The notes under the pieces were generated by a model. That model saw only the letters and a list, made by a program, of their open reading frames with translations, had not been told where the DNA came from and made no database searches. Position numbers and translations under genes: made by a program. Below, piece by piece: positions 23,926 through 33,086 of a DNA stretch of 38,544 nt (positions within the stretch are counted from its first letter, which is position 1; each line of letters starts with the position of its first letter). Source of the DNA: Campylobacterales bacterium (GTDB lineage: Bacteria > Campylobacterota > Campylobacteria > Campylobacterales > Sulfurimonadaceae); the NCBI GenBank assembly GCA_026390135.1, contig JAPLGN010000019.1, forward strand, positions 1-38,544. The letters are read 5' to 3'.

Positions 23926-23938
23926 GTACCATCACTCC

Positions 23939-25780
23939 TTAGAACTCATTTCCGCTTTTGAACATCTTGGATTCAAATTCGATGACACGATTACGTCCTG
24001 AATTCTTTGCTTCATAGAGGGCTATATCGGCAAATTTGATAACCTTCCAAATTGAATCTGCATCCGATGGGAAGTGAGAAATTCCTATACTAAGCGTCTT
24101 TTCAACGCTATCATTTCCAAACTGATATTTTTTTGCGGCAAATTGTGTACGAATTTTTTGGGCAACACCTAAAGCTCCTTCTCTTGTTGTATTGTGCAAG
24201 AAAATAAGGAATTCTTCTCCTCCGTAACGGATAGGGAGATCAGCTTTACGAACGGTTGACTGTAAAATTTCAGCGAGAGATTTGATGACTATATCTCCTG
24301 AATCGTGCCCGTAAGTATCATTGACCATTTTAAAATAATCTATATCAATCATAAGGATAGAATATGAAATATTGGATCGAAGTGCTTGTTCTGCGCTTTT
24401 GTCGATAAACTCTTCCATAAATCGTCGATTGTATAGTTTGGTTGCTCCATCGCGCAGTGACGAATCACGAAGTTTATCCATTAGTGTTTTGCTCTCAATT
24501 ACTGCTTTGGCCGCTTCAAAATAGTTTTTAATACTTGGAAGTATTTGGTTTAAAATTTCAATCGTTTTGATTTCTTTAGTTGAATATGATAGGGTTAGAG
24601 CTAAATCATCGTTGATATTAAAAGGTACACAAGTGTATTCTTTATCATGAACTGAACAATTTTGACATACATTGTAAAAATCTGTTGAATAAACATCACT
24701 ATGGGTACGATAGGCACGACACTCTGTTGCATTATGATCAACAATCGGAGCACAAAAACTTTTGTGATCAGTGATATAGATAAGGCGACGAGTTTTTGTC
24801 ACTTTATCTACTTCATACAAAGCAAAATGATCAAAATGAAACTTCTCTTTTAAAACATAGATAAAGCGTTCATAAATATCATCTTTAGTACCGTCTAATT
24901 CAATGGTCTTCTTGAATTTATACACATCAGAGAGTTCTTTGATAATTGTTCCAGCCATGTTGAGAGGATCAGAGCATGAAATATTGGAGCTTGACATAAA
25001 TGTCCCTAAGTCCTGCTTTATCCCTCCAAATGTTTCATCGATTTTTTCAAATAAGGTATTCATTTGCTCAGCAACGTCATTTCCGCCATCTTTGAGAGTT
25101 GTAGTAAATCGAAAAGAAAAATCACCGGTACGTGCTCGTTTAATTCCCTGTTGAAGATTTTCAAAAAGCTTCATGTAGGGTTTAAAATAGTAGTGAGTGA
25201 CCCAAAGAGCAATAAATATAAAGAGAACATTAATAGCGAATATTTTGGCAATCGTTAGTGCACCTGTTTGGCGAATATCATTGATATTAAATTCCATGCT
25301 GATAGCACCAAGGACATCGCCTTCTTTCGCATTATGACAGCTCAAACAGTTTGGACTTCCATATGCTGAAGCGATATAAGGGATAGTGACACGTAAAATG
25401 GCATTTTTAGAATCTTCGCGAACTTTACTAATTATTTTACCTTCTTTGAGTACCTGTCGATCGATTCTATCTCTGGGATGCTCGTTTTGTAACCCTTCTC
25501 CATGTTGTGCAATGACGTTACCAGAACGGACGATCCAGAGAGATTGCACGTCTTTTATATTGGCAATGTTAGAAAGAAAAAATTGTCGTTTATCCATAAT
25601 ACCATTGACCATATGGGCGGTTAGTCCATCACGAACAATTTCAGCGGTCATTTTTGATTTTTCGATGGCATTACTATATCCATACTCTCTAAAATTGAGA
25701 GCAACATTCGTGATGGTGGCAACAGCTAAGCCTATAAGCATAAGTGCAACAATAAAAAGGATTCTTCGATTGGTATTCAT
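23939..25780 (-). CDS. Diguanylate cyclase with a haem-c sensor domain and cysteine-rich GAF-like domain
   Basis: Makes cyclic di-GMP. The 613 residues comprise TM1 (about 8-28), a periplasmic sensor with haem motif CLSCH at residues 145-149 (25334-25348), TM2 (about 175-195) and a HAMP-like stretch. Next is a GAF-like domain (about 275-430) holding an unusual set of cysteines ('SFCAP', 'TECRAY', 'NVCQNCSVH', 'YTCVPF'). The C-terminal GGDEF domain has the active 'RYGGEEF' motif and an inhibitory RxxD site (RKAD) five residues before it. Two redox-capable modules in one cyclase suggest that electron-transport state sets c-di-GMP level. Its sensor parallels that of the chemoreceptor at 2848-4434. 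It is monocistronic and convergent with mrp. Confidence 0.9.
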   Translation of the reverse strand: MNTNRRILFIVALMLIGLAVATITNVALNFREYGYSNAIEKSKMTAEIVRDGLTAHMVNGIMDKRQFFLSNIANIKDVQSLWIVRSGNVIAQHGEGLQNEHPRDRIDRQVLKEGKIISKVREDSKNAILRVTIPYIASAYGSPNCLSCHNAKEGDVLGAISMEFNINDIRQTGALTIAKIFAINVLFIFIALWVTHYYFKPYMKLFENLQQGIKRARTGDFSFRFTTTLKDGGNDVAEQMNTLFEKIDETFGGIKQDLGTFMSSSNISCSDPLNMAGTIIKELSDVYKFKKTIELDGTKDDIYERFIYVLKEKFHFDHFALYEVDKVTKTRRLIYITDHKSFCAPIVDHNATECRAYRTHSDVYSTDFYNVCQNCSVHDKEYTCVPFNINDDLALTLSYSTKEIKTIEILNQILPSIKNYFEAAKAVIESKTLMDKLRDSSLRDGATKLYNRRFMEEFIDKSAEQALRSNISYSILMIDIDYFKMVNDTYGHDSGDIVIKSLAEILQSTVRKADLPIRYGGEEFLIFLHNTTREGALGVAQKIRTQFAAKKYQFGNDSVEKTLSIGISHFPSDADSIWKVIKFADIALYEAKNSGRNRVIEFESKMFKSGNEF

Positions 25781-25881
25781 AGATAACCTACTTATAAATA
25801 TTTTTAATTTTTAACATTAAAACATTAGCATAGCTAAAGATGAATTAAAAGAATTTGAAATAAGATAAAAATGAGAAAGTG

Positions 25882-27696
25882 CTACTCGACGGTAACACTT
25901 TTAGCAAGATTTCGAGGCATATCGACATCGTTTCCTAGTCGAACTGCAATTTCCATAGAGAGAAGTTGTAGCACCACCATCATTTCAAAAAATTCGAGCA
26001 TATAATCTTCGTGAAAATGCGTACGAATATGGTCATCAGCTTTGTCAAAATCAAGCGGACTAATGGAGCAAATTGTTGAATCGCGAGCACTTAGCTCTTC
26101 TACATTGCTTTTAGTTTTATCGTAGAGTTTATGTTGTGGAAGCAGTGCAATGGTAAAGAGTTCAGGATCAGCCAACGCGATAGGACCGTGCTTCATCTCA
26201 CCGCTGGGATAGCCTTCTGCATGAAGATAGCTTATTTCTTTGAGTTTTAGTGCCCCCTCTAAAGCGAGAGGGAAGAAGACATCACGTCCGATAAAGAAAA
26301 ATCCATGTCCGTGAAGATAGCGTTTTGAGAGACGACGGAGCTGCTCATGGATACTATTGTCAACGACCACAACTGAAGGAAGGGTCCGTAAAAGTTTAAT
26401 TTGTCGAGCAATTTCATTTTCTTGAAGTGTTTTACGTTCGCTTGCGAGATGGAGGCTAAGCATCCATAAGACACTCACTTGAGTTGCGAAGGCTTTGGTC
26501 GAAGCAACCCCCTTTTCGATTCCTGCACGAGTCAGGATACTAGCATCTGCTAAGCGTACCATAGATGAGTTATCGACATTACAGATAACGAGAGTTTTAA
26601 GTCCCGCCTTTTTTGCCATTTTAAGCGATTCGAGTGTATCGGCTGTTTCTCCGCTTTGACTGATAACGACAAAGAGTGTATCGGGAGATAGAAGCGGTTC
26701 ACGGTATCGAAATTCACTTGCAATTTCAACAGAAGTTTGAATTTTTGCGTGACGCTCTAATAAATAGGTTGCAACCAATGCTGCATGATAACTGGTACCG
26801 CAAGCACACAGTTTGATAGAATGAATACCATCAAAAAGCTCAGGGGGGAGTTCTTCAAAATAAACCGTTTCATCGCGTAATCGCCCCATAAGAGTATCGG
26901 CTAGAACAGTACCTTGCTCATAAATCTCTTTTTCCATAAAAAAGCGATGTCCATCTTTTTGAGCGGAGAGTTTGTTTTCACTTAGCGGGGTGAAGTGTAG
27001 ATCAACTTGGTTGTTGTTCTTATCGTAAAGAGATATTTTATCAGCGGTTGCTATCCCATAATGTCCATCTTCGAGGTAAATAACTTCGTGACATTTTCCA
27101 ATAAGTGCTGCATCTGAAGAACCGAAAAGAGTTTCATTCTCTTGATTTCGTCCAACAATCATAGGTGAACCCTGTTTGGCAAAGAAGATTGTGTCATTGA
27201 CAGAGGCAGTAACCAGCAAAATGGCATACGCTCCTTCAAGTTCTTCGAGTGTTTTCGTGAATGCCTCAAAAGGGCTGCTGGCAGTTTTGAGATGGAATTC
27301 AAAGAGATGAACAATTACTTCAGTGTCGGTTTGACTAATAAAGTGTGATCCCTGTGCTGTGAGCTTGCTTTTCAATTCTTGATAATTTTCGATAATTCCA
27401 TTATGAACCACGTAGGAACTAGAGCCTACATGGGGATGGGCATTGAGTTCAGTTGGTTTACCGTGCGTTGCCCAGCGAGTATGTCCGATACCGACTGAAA
27501 AGCCGGTACTTTCAAATTTCTGTGCTTTTTCTTCAAGATTGATCAGTTTTCCGACGGCTTTGAAAAGAGAGAACTGGTGGTTTTGCAAAACAGCGATTCC
27601 TGCGGAATCGTAACCGCGGTATTCTAGTTCACGAAGACCGTCTATGAGTATTTCTTTTACGGGTTTTGTTCCGATGTATCCTACGATTCCGCACAT
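25882..27696 (-). CDS. glmS: Glutamine-fructose-6-phosphate aminotransferase (isomerising)
   Basis: Makes glucosamine-6-phosphate for peptidoglycan and lipopolysaccharide. At 604 residues it has the usual length. The mature N-terminal Cys follows the start ('MCGIVGYIG'), and the glutaminase residues in 'HTRWATHG' and 'NGIIEN' are present. Two SIS sugar-isomerase domains follow ('CGTSYHA' and 'SQSGETADTLE'), with the C-terminal 'KSVTVE' tail. No glmS ribozyme is expected or seen. It starts 4 bases after the stop of glnD, so the two are probably co-transcribed. Confidence 0.96.
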   Translation of the reverse strand: MCGIVGYIGTKPVKEILIDGLRELEYRGYDSAGIAVLQNHQFSLFKAVGKLINLEEKAQKFESTGFSVGIGHTRWATHGKPTELNAHPHVGSSSYVVHNGIIENYQELKSKLTAQGSHFISQTDTEVIVHLFEFHLKTASSPFEAFTKTLEELEGAYAILLVTASVNDTIFFAKQGSPMIVGRNQENETLFGSSDAALIGKCHEVIYLEDGHYGIATADKISLYDKNNNQVDLHFTPLSENKLSAQKDGHRFFMEKEIYEQGTVLADTLMGRLRDETVYFEELPPELFDGIHSIKLCACGTSYHAALVATYLLERHAKIQTSVEIASEFRYREPLLSPDTLFVVISQSGETADTLESLKMAKKAGLKTLVICNVDNSSMVRLADASILTRAGIEKGVASTKAFATQVSVLWMLSLHLASERKTLQENEIARQIKLLRTLPSVVVVDNSIHEQLRRLSKRYLHGHGFFFIGRDVFFPLALEGALKLKEISYLHAEGYPSGEMKHGPIALADPELFTIALLPQHKLYDKTKSNVEELSARDSTICSISPLDFDKADDHIRTHFHEDYMLEFFEMMVVLQLLSMEIAVRLGNDVDMPRNLAKSVTVE

Positions 27697-27699
27697 AAT

Positions 27700-30207
27700 T
27701 TATACCTCTGTTAATTTAGTAATTATTTCCTGTGCATTATCGCACATCCTGTTTTGTTTTTCGATTAAGAAGTGATCCCGGACTCTATTTTTATCCGTGT
27801 GAATTTTGGCAGTTGCGATGTTGATCTGAGCTTCATCACAAAGCTGGACAAAATAAGCAAGTAATCCGCGTTGGTTTGCAGTATTGAGATTGAGTTGAGC
27901 GTAATGGATGGAATGGTCACAATCGAGAGTTATTTCCTGCGGTTTAATAATAGGTTTTGGAAGGTCAAGTTTTTTGGACATATCAAATGCTTCTTCAACA
28001 ATTATTTCGATTTGTTCCATCGTACCCTCACGAGGTTGTTGCAGAAACTCGATTTTGAAATATTTGATTCCATCAAAAAGGGTAAAAATATCCATTGAAG
28101 CCACATCGAGATAGCTTAGTTTTCCGAGTAAATATCCTAAATTAAGTGGGATACGACGGAAAATATGGATAATCAAACCACCATCAATATTGAGTCCATA
28201 GGTGAAGGTCTGGCATTCAAATGCCTCTTTAGAGAGAGCTATGATCTCATCTGGAGAGTGCTTAAAAAAGAAAAGGTTGGATTCAATAGAGAGAATTTTC
28301 TTTTGTTCAACTTTACTTAATAAAGCAAAATTAGCATCACTGAGTAACCGTCGTTCTTTATTTTGACGCTTAATCGCATCGGTCAGACGGTCATTTTGAG
28401 AAGAAATTTCTAACGATGCTTCATAAAGTTCATGGAGTAAATTAGCTCCGAAGCTTGTATACGTTCCCGCACCTACTCCATTGATATCGGCATAGGTGAG
28501 AATATAGAGAAGATTGAGGTTTTCGGGAGTTTTGATTTTGGACATAAATTGATAGAGTGTTTTTTCACTGTAGAGATTTTCACGGTAGGCAACGTTGCTC
28601 ATCGTAACATGGTGGCGGACAAGTAACGCTGCACGTTCATGTGTGGAAGCAGGAAGTTTAAGACTTTTGATAAAGGGTACTACGAGTTTTGTTCCCACTT
28701 CACTGTGATCTTGCTTTCTTCCTTTACCCGTATCATGAAGTAAAATGACCGATTTTAGAAGTATCTTATCGTTGAGTGAAAGCGGAGTGTACAGAGCTTC
28801 TACATGTGGGTCTTTGATATTTTCAAGCGCTTCAATACACTTAATGGAGTGCAAATCAACAGGGTAATGGTGATAACCATCAAACTGAGGGAGATGAAGT
28901 ACCTTTTTGAAGGCTCCTATGAGATGATGGAGGATTCCGGCATCGTAAAACAGTTTGAGAATAACATAGAGATAATTGCGTTCAAAAAGTTTACGTAAAA
29001 GGATGTGCGTTTTGGCTTTTAATGGGTGCTTTATTGTAACATAGGTAAAGTGAAAGAGTACACTTTCATCAAATTTCCACGGTTTGTCTTCGAGAGTAGT
29101 CAAAAGCTCGAGAAGAAAGTCGATGTTCGGGATAGGGAGATTGTATGAACTGTAGAGGGTGTTCTCAAAGGCGTAAAATCCTTTACAAATCCTTCCTGAT
29201 CGCAGCTTTGCGGTTTTAGTAATGTCTGTGAGATAGTGTCTCGCCATTTTTTTGACATAAATTTGGGTGAAGTTATTAATGCGCCATTGTGCTTCGAGGA
29301 GCTTGGTGACCAGTCGGCGTTCATCGGTAAATCCAAGCATTCGTGCAACACTTGGCATAAAGTCAAGAACAAGTTGGTCTTGCTGTTTATTAGCGAGCAG
29401 GTGAAGCGCACTTCGAACCCGAAAGAGCAATTCTAATGCGATACGATATTCACGATAATGTTCTTCACTAAAAAGTGTCCCGATAAGTTCACGCAGGGTC
29501 GTTACTCCATAAAGCGTTTTAGCAATCCAATACAGCAATTGGGAATCTCGCAATCCGCCTACCCCTTCTTTAATATTAGGCTGCATAGAAAAAGCATATT
29601 TAGCCCGACGTATTTCCGCCTCATTAATTTTTGCCAAAACAAATTTTTTAGGATCATCGTGACGGATGAGGGTGAGGCGATTTTGAGTTGCATTCCATGT
29701 AAAAGGGGAACCGATAATTAGACGAGATTCCATCATTGCAGTTTTAATGGTAATATCTTCACGAGAAGCATTAAACAAATCACCTACTTCATGAACACGA
29801 TGACCCAGCTTTAGCCCCGAATCCCATGCTAAATAGAGGAATTTTTCAATAATAGCCGCCGTATTGTACCCTTCATTTTTTTCATATACAATCATGAGGT
29901 CAATGTCACTGTGAACACAAAGCTGTTCCCGCCCGTAGCTTCCAAGGGCGATAAGTGCGATAGGGATATTCCCACGCATAGGAAGATAATTACCAAACAT
30001 TCGACGTAAAAGTGTTTTGTACATGAGAGAGATAATCGAATCAAGAGCTTTAGTATGAGTGACTAGAAAATCTTTCCCTTGATTACGCTCGAAAAGGGTT
30101 AAAAGCGAATTTTTATAATCATTAATATGCGATTTAAAAAGCTTTGAGAGCTCAAAATCACTGGCATTGGATTCGATGAGGTCTTCAAGTTGTTCGGTGA
30201 TAGTCAT
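27700..30207 (-). CDS. glnD: GlnD-like PII uridylyltransferase / uridylyl-removing enzyme
   Basis: Senses glutamine and modifies PII proteins. The 835 residues have four parts in the usual order. An N-terminal nucleotidyltransferase carries 'GSYGREQLCVHSDIDLM' (metal-binding Asp pair) and is followed by a helical linker. An HD domain has 'LLHDTGKG' and 'DHSEVG'. Two C-terminal ACT domains include the 'NTANQRGLLAYFVQLCDEA' region. It is a little shorter than the E. coli protein (890) but looks complete. No glnB or amt is in the window; pairing with glmS links glutamine use and sensing. Confidence 0.88.
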   Translation of the reverse strand: MTITEQLEDLIESNASDFELSKLFKSHINDYKNSLLTLFERNQGKDFLVTHTKALDSIISLMYKTLLRRMFGNYLPMRGNIPIALIALGSYGREQLCVHSDIDLMIVYEKNEGYNTAAIIEKFLYLAWDSGLKLGHRVHEVGDLFNASREDITIKTAMMESRLIIGSPFTWNATQNRLTLIRHDDPKKFVLAKINEAEIRRAKYAFSMQPNIKEGVGGLRDSQLLYWIAKTLYGVTTLRELIGTLFSEEHYREYRIALELLFRVRSALHLLANKQQDQLVLDFMPSVARMLGFTDERRLVTKLLEAQWRINNFTQIYVKKMARHYLTDITKTAKLRSGRICKGFYAFENTLYSSYNLPIPNIDFLLELLTTLEDKPWKFDESVLFHFTYVTIKHPLKAKTHILLRKLFERNYLYVILKLFYDAGILHHLIGAFKKVLHLPQFDGYHHYPVDLHSIKCIEALENIKDPHVEALYTPLSLNDKILLKSVILLHDTGKGRKQDHSEVGTKLVVPFIKSLKLPASTHERAALLVRHHVTMSNVAYRENLYSEKTLYQFMSKIKTPENLNLLYILTYADINGVGAGTYTSFGANLLHELYEASLEISSQNDRLTDAIKRQNKERRLLSDANFALLSKVEQKKILSIESNLFFFKHSPDEIIALSKEAFECQTFTYGLNIDGGLIIHIFRRIPLNLGYLLGKLSYLDVASMDIFTLFDGIKYFKIEFLQQPREGTMEQIEIIVEEAFDMSKKLDLPKPIIKPQEITLDCDHSIHYAQLNLNTANQRGLLAYFVQLCDEAQINIATAKIHTDKNRVRDHFLIEKQNRMCDNAQEIITKLTEV

Positions 30208-30227
30208 TGGGGCTGCTTTTTTAGGAT

Positions 30228-30233
30228 ATTGTA
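30228..30233 (-). promoter_or_regulatory. Possible -10 element for glnD-glmS
   Basis: Reads TACAAT on the minus strand, about 20 bases upstream of the glnD ATG at 30207. This gives a short leader. There is no other gene-like signal between here and the repeat at 30335. Confidence 0.35.
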
Positions 30234-30334
30234 TCTCAAATCAGTGTTATTGGGAGAGGAAATGCAGGTGAAAAAATAAGCAAAAATATTATCTTATTCT
30301 TTAGTACTTAATAGACTTCTTGCATAACCTTCTA

Positions 30335-30369
30335 AAGATGGATACCCGTGTCAAGCACGAGGATGACGA
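30335..30369 (+). repeat. Dispersed palindromic repeat, module B, copy 4
   Basis: GGATACCCGTG, then TCAAG, then CACGAGGATGACG: the same loop and flanks as the copies at 211 and 22631, with a one-base irregularity in the stem. It lies between glnD and the decayed hydrolase fragment. Confidence 0.7.
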
Positions 30370-30427
30370 AACTCTAATAAAGCTAAAAATTCATTTGATG
30401 TGACAACATCGATTCCGCAGCGATAAA

Positions 30428-30556
30428 ATGCTGATTCCGATCCATTACAGCACCTTCAAACTCTCCGATGAGCCGATGAACGAACCCTTGGAGTGGTTTG
30501 AAAGATTAGTGAGCGAGAAAACTCCTATTTACGGTAAAAGTGCTCCAAATCGGAGA
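30428..30556 (+). pseudogene. C-terminal remnant of a metallo-beta-lactamase-fold hydrolase (NAPE-PLD-like)
   Basis: An open frame begins 'MLIPIHYSTFKLSDEPMNEP', followed by 'LEWFERLV'. This closely matches the last conserved block ('PIHYGTF.LS.EP..EP') of NAPE-PLD/RomA-like zinc hydrolases. The rest of the enzyme (HxHxDH motif and core) is absent upstream, where all frames hold stops, and the frame runs into the antisense of yceI downstream. It is therefore a fragment of about 43 codons, not a working gene. Confidence 0.55.
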
Positions 30557-30559
30557 GAT

Positions 30560-31090
30560 TTATCGTTTCAACGAAATATCCGCACTCAAATCGACCTGAT
30601 CACGTACGCTCAAAAATAGTAATTTAGGCGGTTTGACCCCAAAATCGGTCATTTTAAGAATACCGATAACTTGAATACGCACTTGTGAACTCTCTTCGGT
30701 AATTCTTCCCTCAAAACTGATCGGTTTGGTCACGCCGTGCAGATTCATTGTCCCTTTGAGGAGATAATTATCTTCCCCTTTGGCCACAACCTCTTTGACC
30801 TCAAATACCGCTTTAGGAAATAAAGAAGACTCCAGCGCCTCTTGCATATCAGAATCTCGTTTTTTGTTATCGCTAATCAGATCGCTCATCGATACTTCAA
30901 TAGACCCTTTTAATGTCAATGGAGTGGACTCCATAGATAAATGGGATGTTGCCCTCTTGGCAACCGGATCAATCGTCTTATCCAAAGCCATTTCCGTATG
31001 GGCTTTGATAGCTCCCGATTCAAACGACAGATTTCCTGCAAATACAGCAGCGGTCAATGCAACGGCTGCCAAACTTAATTTCAACATCAT
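30560..31090 (-). CDS. YceI-family periplasmic lipid-binding-like protein
   Basis: A 176-residue secreted protein with a signal peptide (residues 1-18, ending 'VFAGN'). The remainder fits the YceI lipocalin-like beta-barrel, which binds long isoprenoids such as polyprenyl or quinone precursors. Visible features are 'FPKAVFEVKEV', 'LLKGTMNLHGVTKPISFEG', and a C-terminal barrel strand 'VDLSADISLKR'. Two start ATGs are adjacent (31090 and 31087); AGGAGA lies upstream. The 5' end overlaps the stop of a small membrane-protein-like frame. Confidence 0.88.
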   Translation of the reverse strand: MMLKLSLAAVALTAAVFAGNLSFESGAIKAHTEMALDKTIDPVAKRATSHLSMESTPLTLKGSIEVSMSDLISDNKKRDSDMQEALESSLFPKAVFEVKEVVAKGEDNYLLKGTMNLHGVTKPISFEGRITEESSQVRIQVIGILKMTDFGVKPPKLLFLSVRDQVDLSADISLKR

Positions 31091-31209
31091 GACATTCTCC
31101 TAAAATAAAATGGATACGATAGACTAAACAAACCTAATGCCGCAACCACAATCCAAAGCTGATAATAAAGGGCGACGGTGGTATTGACCGCCGACCATTG
31201 CGCTTTCAA
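31087..31209 (-). pseudogene. Possible C-terminal remnant of a membrane protein upstream of yceI
   Basis: A 40-codon frame with no good start (stop at 31210-31212, then TTG) encodes one clear membrane helix, 'YYQLWIVVAALGLFSL', ending 'YPFYFRRMS'. Its TGA overlaps the yceI start region (ATGATG), the arrangement seen in coupled operons. It is probably the tail of a decayed membrane gene once coupled to yceI, or a tiny membrane protein with a TTG start. The remaining bases to mqnE (31210-31400) show no gene. Confidence 0.4.
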
Positions 31210-31408
31210 TCACACAAAACATTATTCATCTGGATCAATGTCTGAAACAATAACATATTATAGTACGAAAGGTTAACAGAGGCGTAATGAAAGAAATTGG
31301 AGGCTAAAATCCTTAGTAAACCTTGCTAGCATGGTACTTTGTAAAGGATCGTTTACGATGAGTTTTAAAAAAAATAGCTTAATTTAATACCCCTCTTTCT
31401 TCTTTCGC

Positions 31409-31414
31409 TATAAT
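31409..31414 (+). promoter_or_regulatory. Probable -10 element of mqnE
   Basis: TATAAT lies 32 bases before the mqnE ATG in an AT-rich leader. Confidence 0.55.
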
Positions 31415-31445
31415 ACGCGAATAAATAAATACTAAAGATTTTTTC

Positions 31446-32507
31446 ATGACTATTATAGAAAAAGTAAAACAAAATATTCGCTTGACGTTCGACGAAGCGG
31501 TCTCTTTGTACGATTTAGACCTTTTTACTCTTGGTGAGCTTGCGGATGAAAAGCGACGTGCTTTACATGGTAAACAAACATTTTTTAATATCAACCGTCA
31601 TATTAATCCGACCAACGTCTGTAAAGATGTCTGCAAATTTTGTGCCTACAGTGCCAGCCGTAAAAATCCTAATCCCTACACGATGAGTCACGAAGAGATT
31701 GTGGCAATCACCGATGATATTGTCGCGCGCGGTATTTCGGAAGTACATATCGTCTCAGCACATAATCCTGATACGGGCTTGGAGTGGTATCTCGAAGTAT
31801 TCCGCAAGATCAAAGAAGCGCATCCGCAGTTGCATATCAAAGCGCTCACCGCAGCCGAAGTTCATTTTTTGGCAGAAGAGTATGGCAAAAGTTACGATGA
31901 AATTTTGGATTTGATGGTTGCAAACGGTGTTGATTCGATGCCGGGTGGTGGAGCAGAGATTTTCGATGAAAAGGTGCGTGATTTCATCTGTAAAGGGAAA
32001 GTAAATTCCCAACAGTGGCTAGAAATCCACCGTAAATGGCATGAACGCGGGATGAAATCGAATGTCACTATGTTATTTGGTCATGTTGAAGAGCGCTCTC
32101 ATCGGATTGACCACATGATGCGAATCCGTGATTTGCAGGATGTTACGGGAGGGTTTAACTGTTTTATTCCTCTCGTGTATCAAAGTGAAAACAACTTTTT
32201 GAACGTCAAAGAGTTCATCACCGCACATGAAATTCTCAAGACGATGGCAATCAGCCGTATCGTATTAGACAATGTCCCCAATCTTAAAGCTTATTGGGTT
32301 ACCTCTACGGTGAATTTAGCATTGGTAGCTCAAGAATTCGGTGCCAACGATTTGGACGGCACAATCGAAAAAGAATCCATAAATTCAGCAGCTGGGGCTA
32401 AAAGTGCTCATGGTGTGAAATTGGATGAGTATGTTGCCTTAATAAAGAACAGCGGATTTGAGCCGATTGAGCGTGATAGCTTGTATAATGTTATCAAAGC
32501 GTGGTAG
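31446..32507 (+). CDS. mqnE: Aminofutalosine synthase, menaquinone futalosine pathway
   Basis: Radical-SAM enzyme that joins the MqnA product (3-enolpyruvyl benzoate) to SAM to form aminofutalosine. The 353 residues carry the cluster motif C59-x3-C63-x2-C66 ('CKDVCKFC'). Further MqnE-type blocks are 'PGGGAEIF', 'GMKSNVTMLFGHVE', 'LQDVTGGFNCFIPL', 'LDNVPNLKAYWV' and 'GANDLDGTIEKE'. MqnC is a related alternative, but the 'TMLFGHVE' and 'LQDVTGGF' wording favours MqnE. The route fits Campylobacterota, which use menaquinone and lack the classical Men pathway. trpG/pabA follows 9 bases after the stop. Confidence 0.9.
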   Translation: MTIIEKVKQNIRLTFDEAVSLYDLDLFTLGELADEKRRALHGKQTFFNINRHINPTNVCKDVCKFCAYSASRKNPNPYTMSHEEIVAITDDIVARGISEVHIVSAHNPDTGLEWYLEVFRKIKEAHPQLHIKALTAAEVHFLAEEYGKSYDEILDLMVANGVDSMPGGGAEIFDEKVRDFICKGKVNSQQWLEIHRKWHERGMKSNVTMLFGHVEERSHRIDHMMRIRDLQDVTGGFNCFIPLVYQSENNFLNVKEFITAHEILKTMAISRIVLDNVPNLKAYWVTSTVNLALVAQEFGANDLDGTIEKESINSAAGAKSAHGVKLDEYVALIKNSGFEPIERDSLYNVIKAW

Positions 32508-32516
32508 GAGAAAAAT

Positions 32517-33086
32517 ATGATAGTAATGATTGATAATTATGACAGTTTTACCTATAACATCGTCCAGTATTGTCTCGAATTGGGCGCTGATTTAAAAATT
32601 ATTCGTAATGATGAGATGAGTGTTGAGGAGATCGAAGCCCTTCACCCCGAAAAACTCATCATCTCTCCTGGACCTGCAACGCCGGACGATGCGGGTGTCA
32701 CTCTCGAAGCCATTCGTTATTTTGCCGATAAAATTCCTATTTTAGGAATTTGTTTGGGGCATCAGAGTATTGCGCAGGTGTTTGGCGGTAATGTCGTACG
32801 AGCCAATCGGATGATGCACGGCAAAACATCACGGATGATTCGTGAGGGAGATACGGCTATTTTTAACAAACTGCCGGAAATGTTTATCGCAACGCGTTAT
32901 CATTCACTGATTGTAGAGCAAAAGAATCTTCCCAGTGAGATTATCCCAACGGCGTACAGCGAAGATGATCATGAGATTATGGCATTGCAAATCAAAGACA
33001 AGCCTATCTATGGCGTTCAATTTCACCCTGAATCGATTATGAGTGAATATGGGCACGAAATATTGGATAATTTTCTCAAATTATGA
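32517..33086 (+). CDS. trpG: Anthranilate / aminodeoxychorismate synthase glutamine amidotransferase subunit
   Basis: Class I glutaminase of 189 residues that supplies ammonia to TrpE or PabB. The catalytic triad is Cys79 in 'GICLGHQS' with His170 and Glu172 in 'QFHPES'. The N-terminal 'IDNYDSFTYN' is typical. In many bacteria one subunit serves both tryptophan and folate synthesis; with no trpE or pabB next to it, I cannot separate TrpG from PabA. The next gene's start overlaps its stop by four bases. Confidence 0.9.
   Translation: MIVMIDNYDSFTYNIVQYCLELGADLKIIRNDEMSVEEIEALHPEKLIISPGPATPDDAGVTLEAIRYFADKIPILGICLGHQSIAQVFGGNVVRANRMMHGKTSRMIREGDTAIFNKLPEMFIATRYHSLIVEQKNLPSEIIPTAYSEDDHEIMALQIKDKPIYGVQFHPESIMSEYGHEILDNFLKL

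Noticed and set aside
31336-31362. Imperfect palindrome GTAAA...TTTAC as an operator upstream of mqnE
   Set aside because: Five-base arms in AT-rich DNA are expected by chance and there is no second copy.
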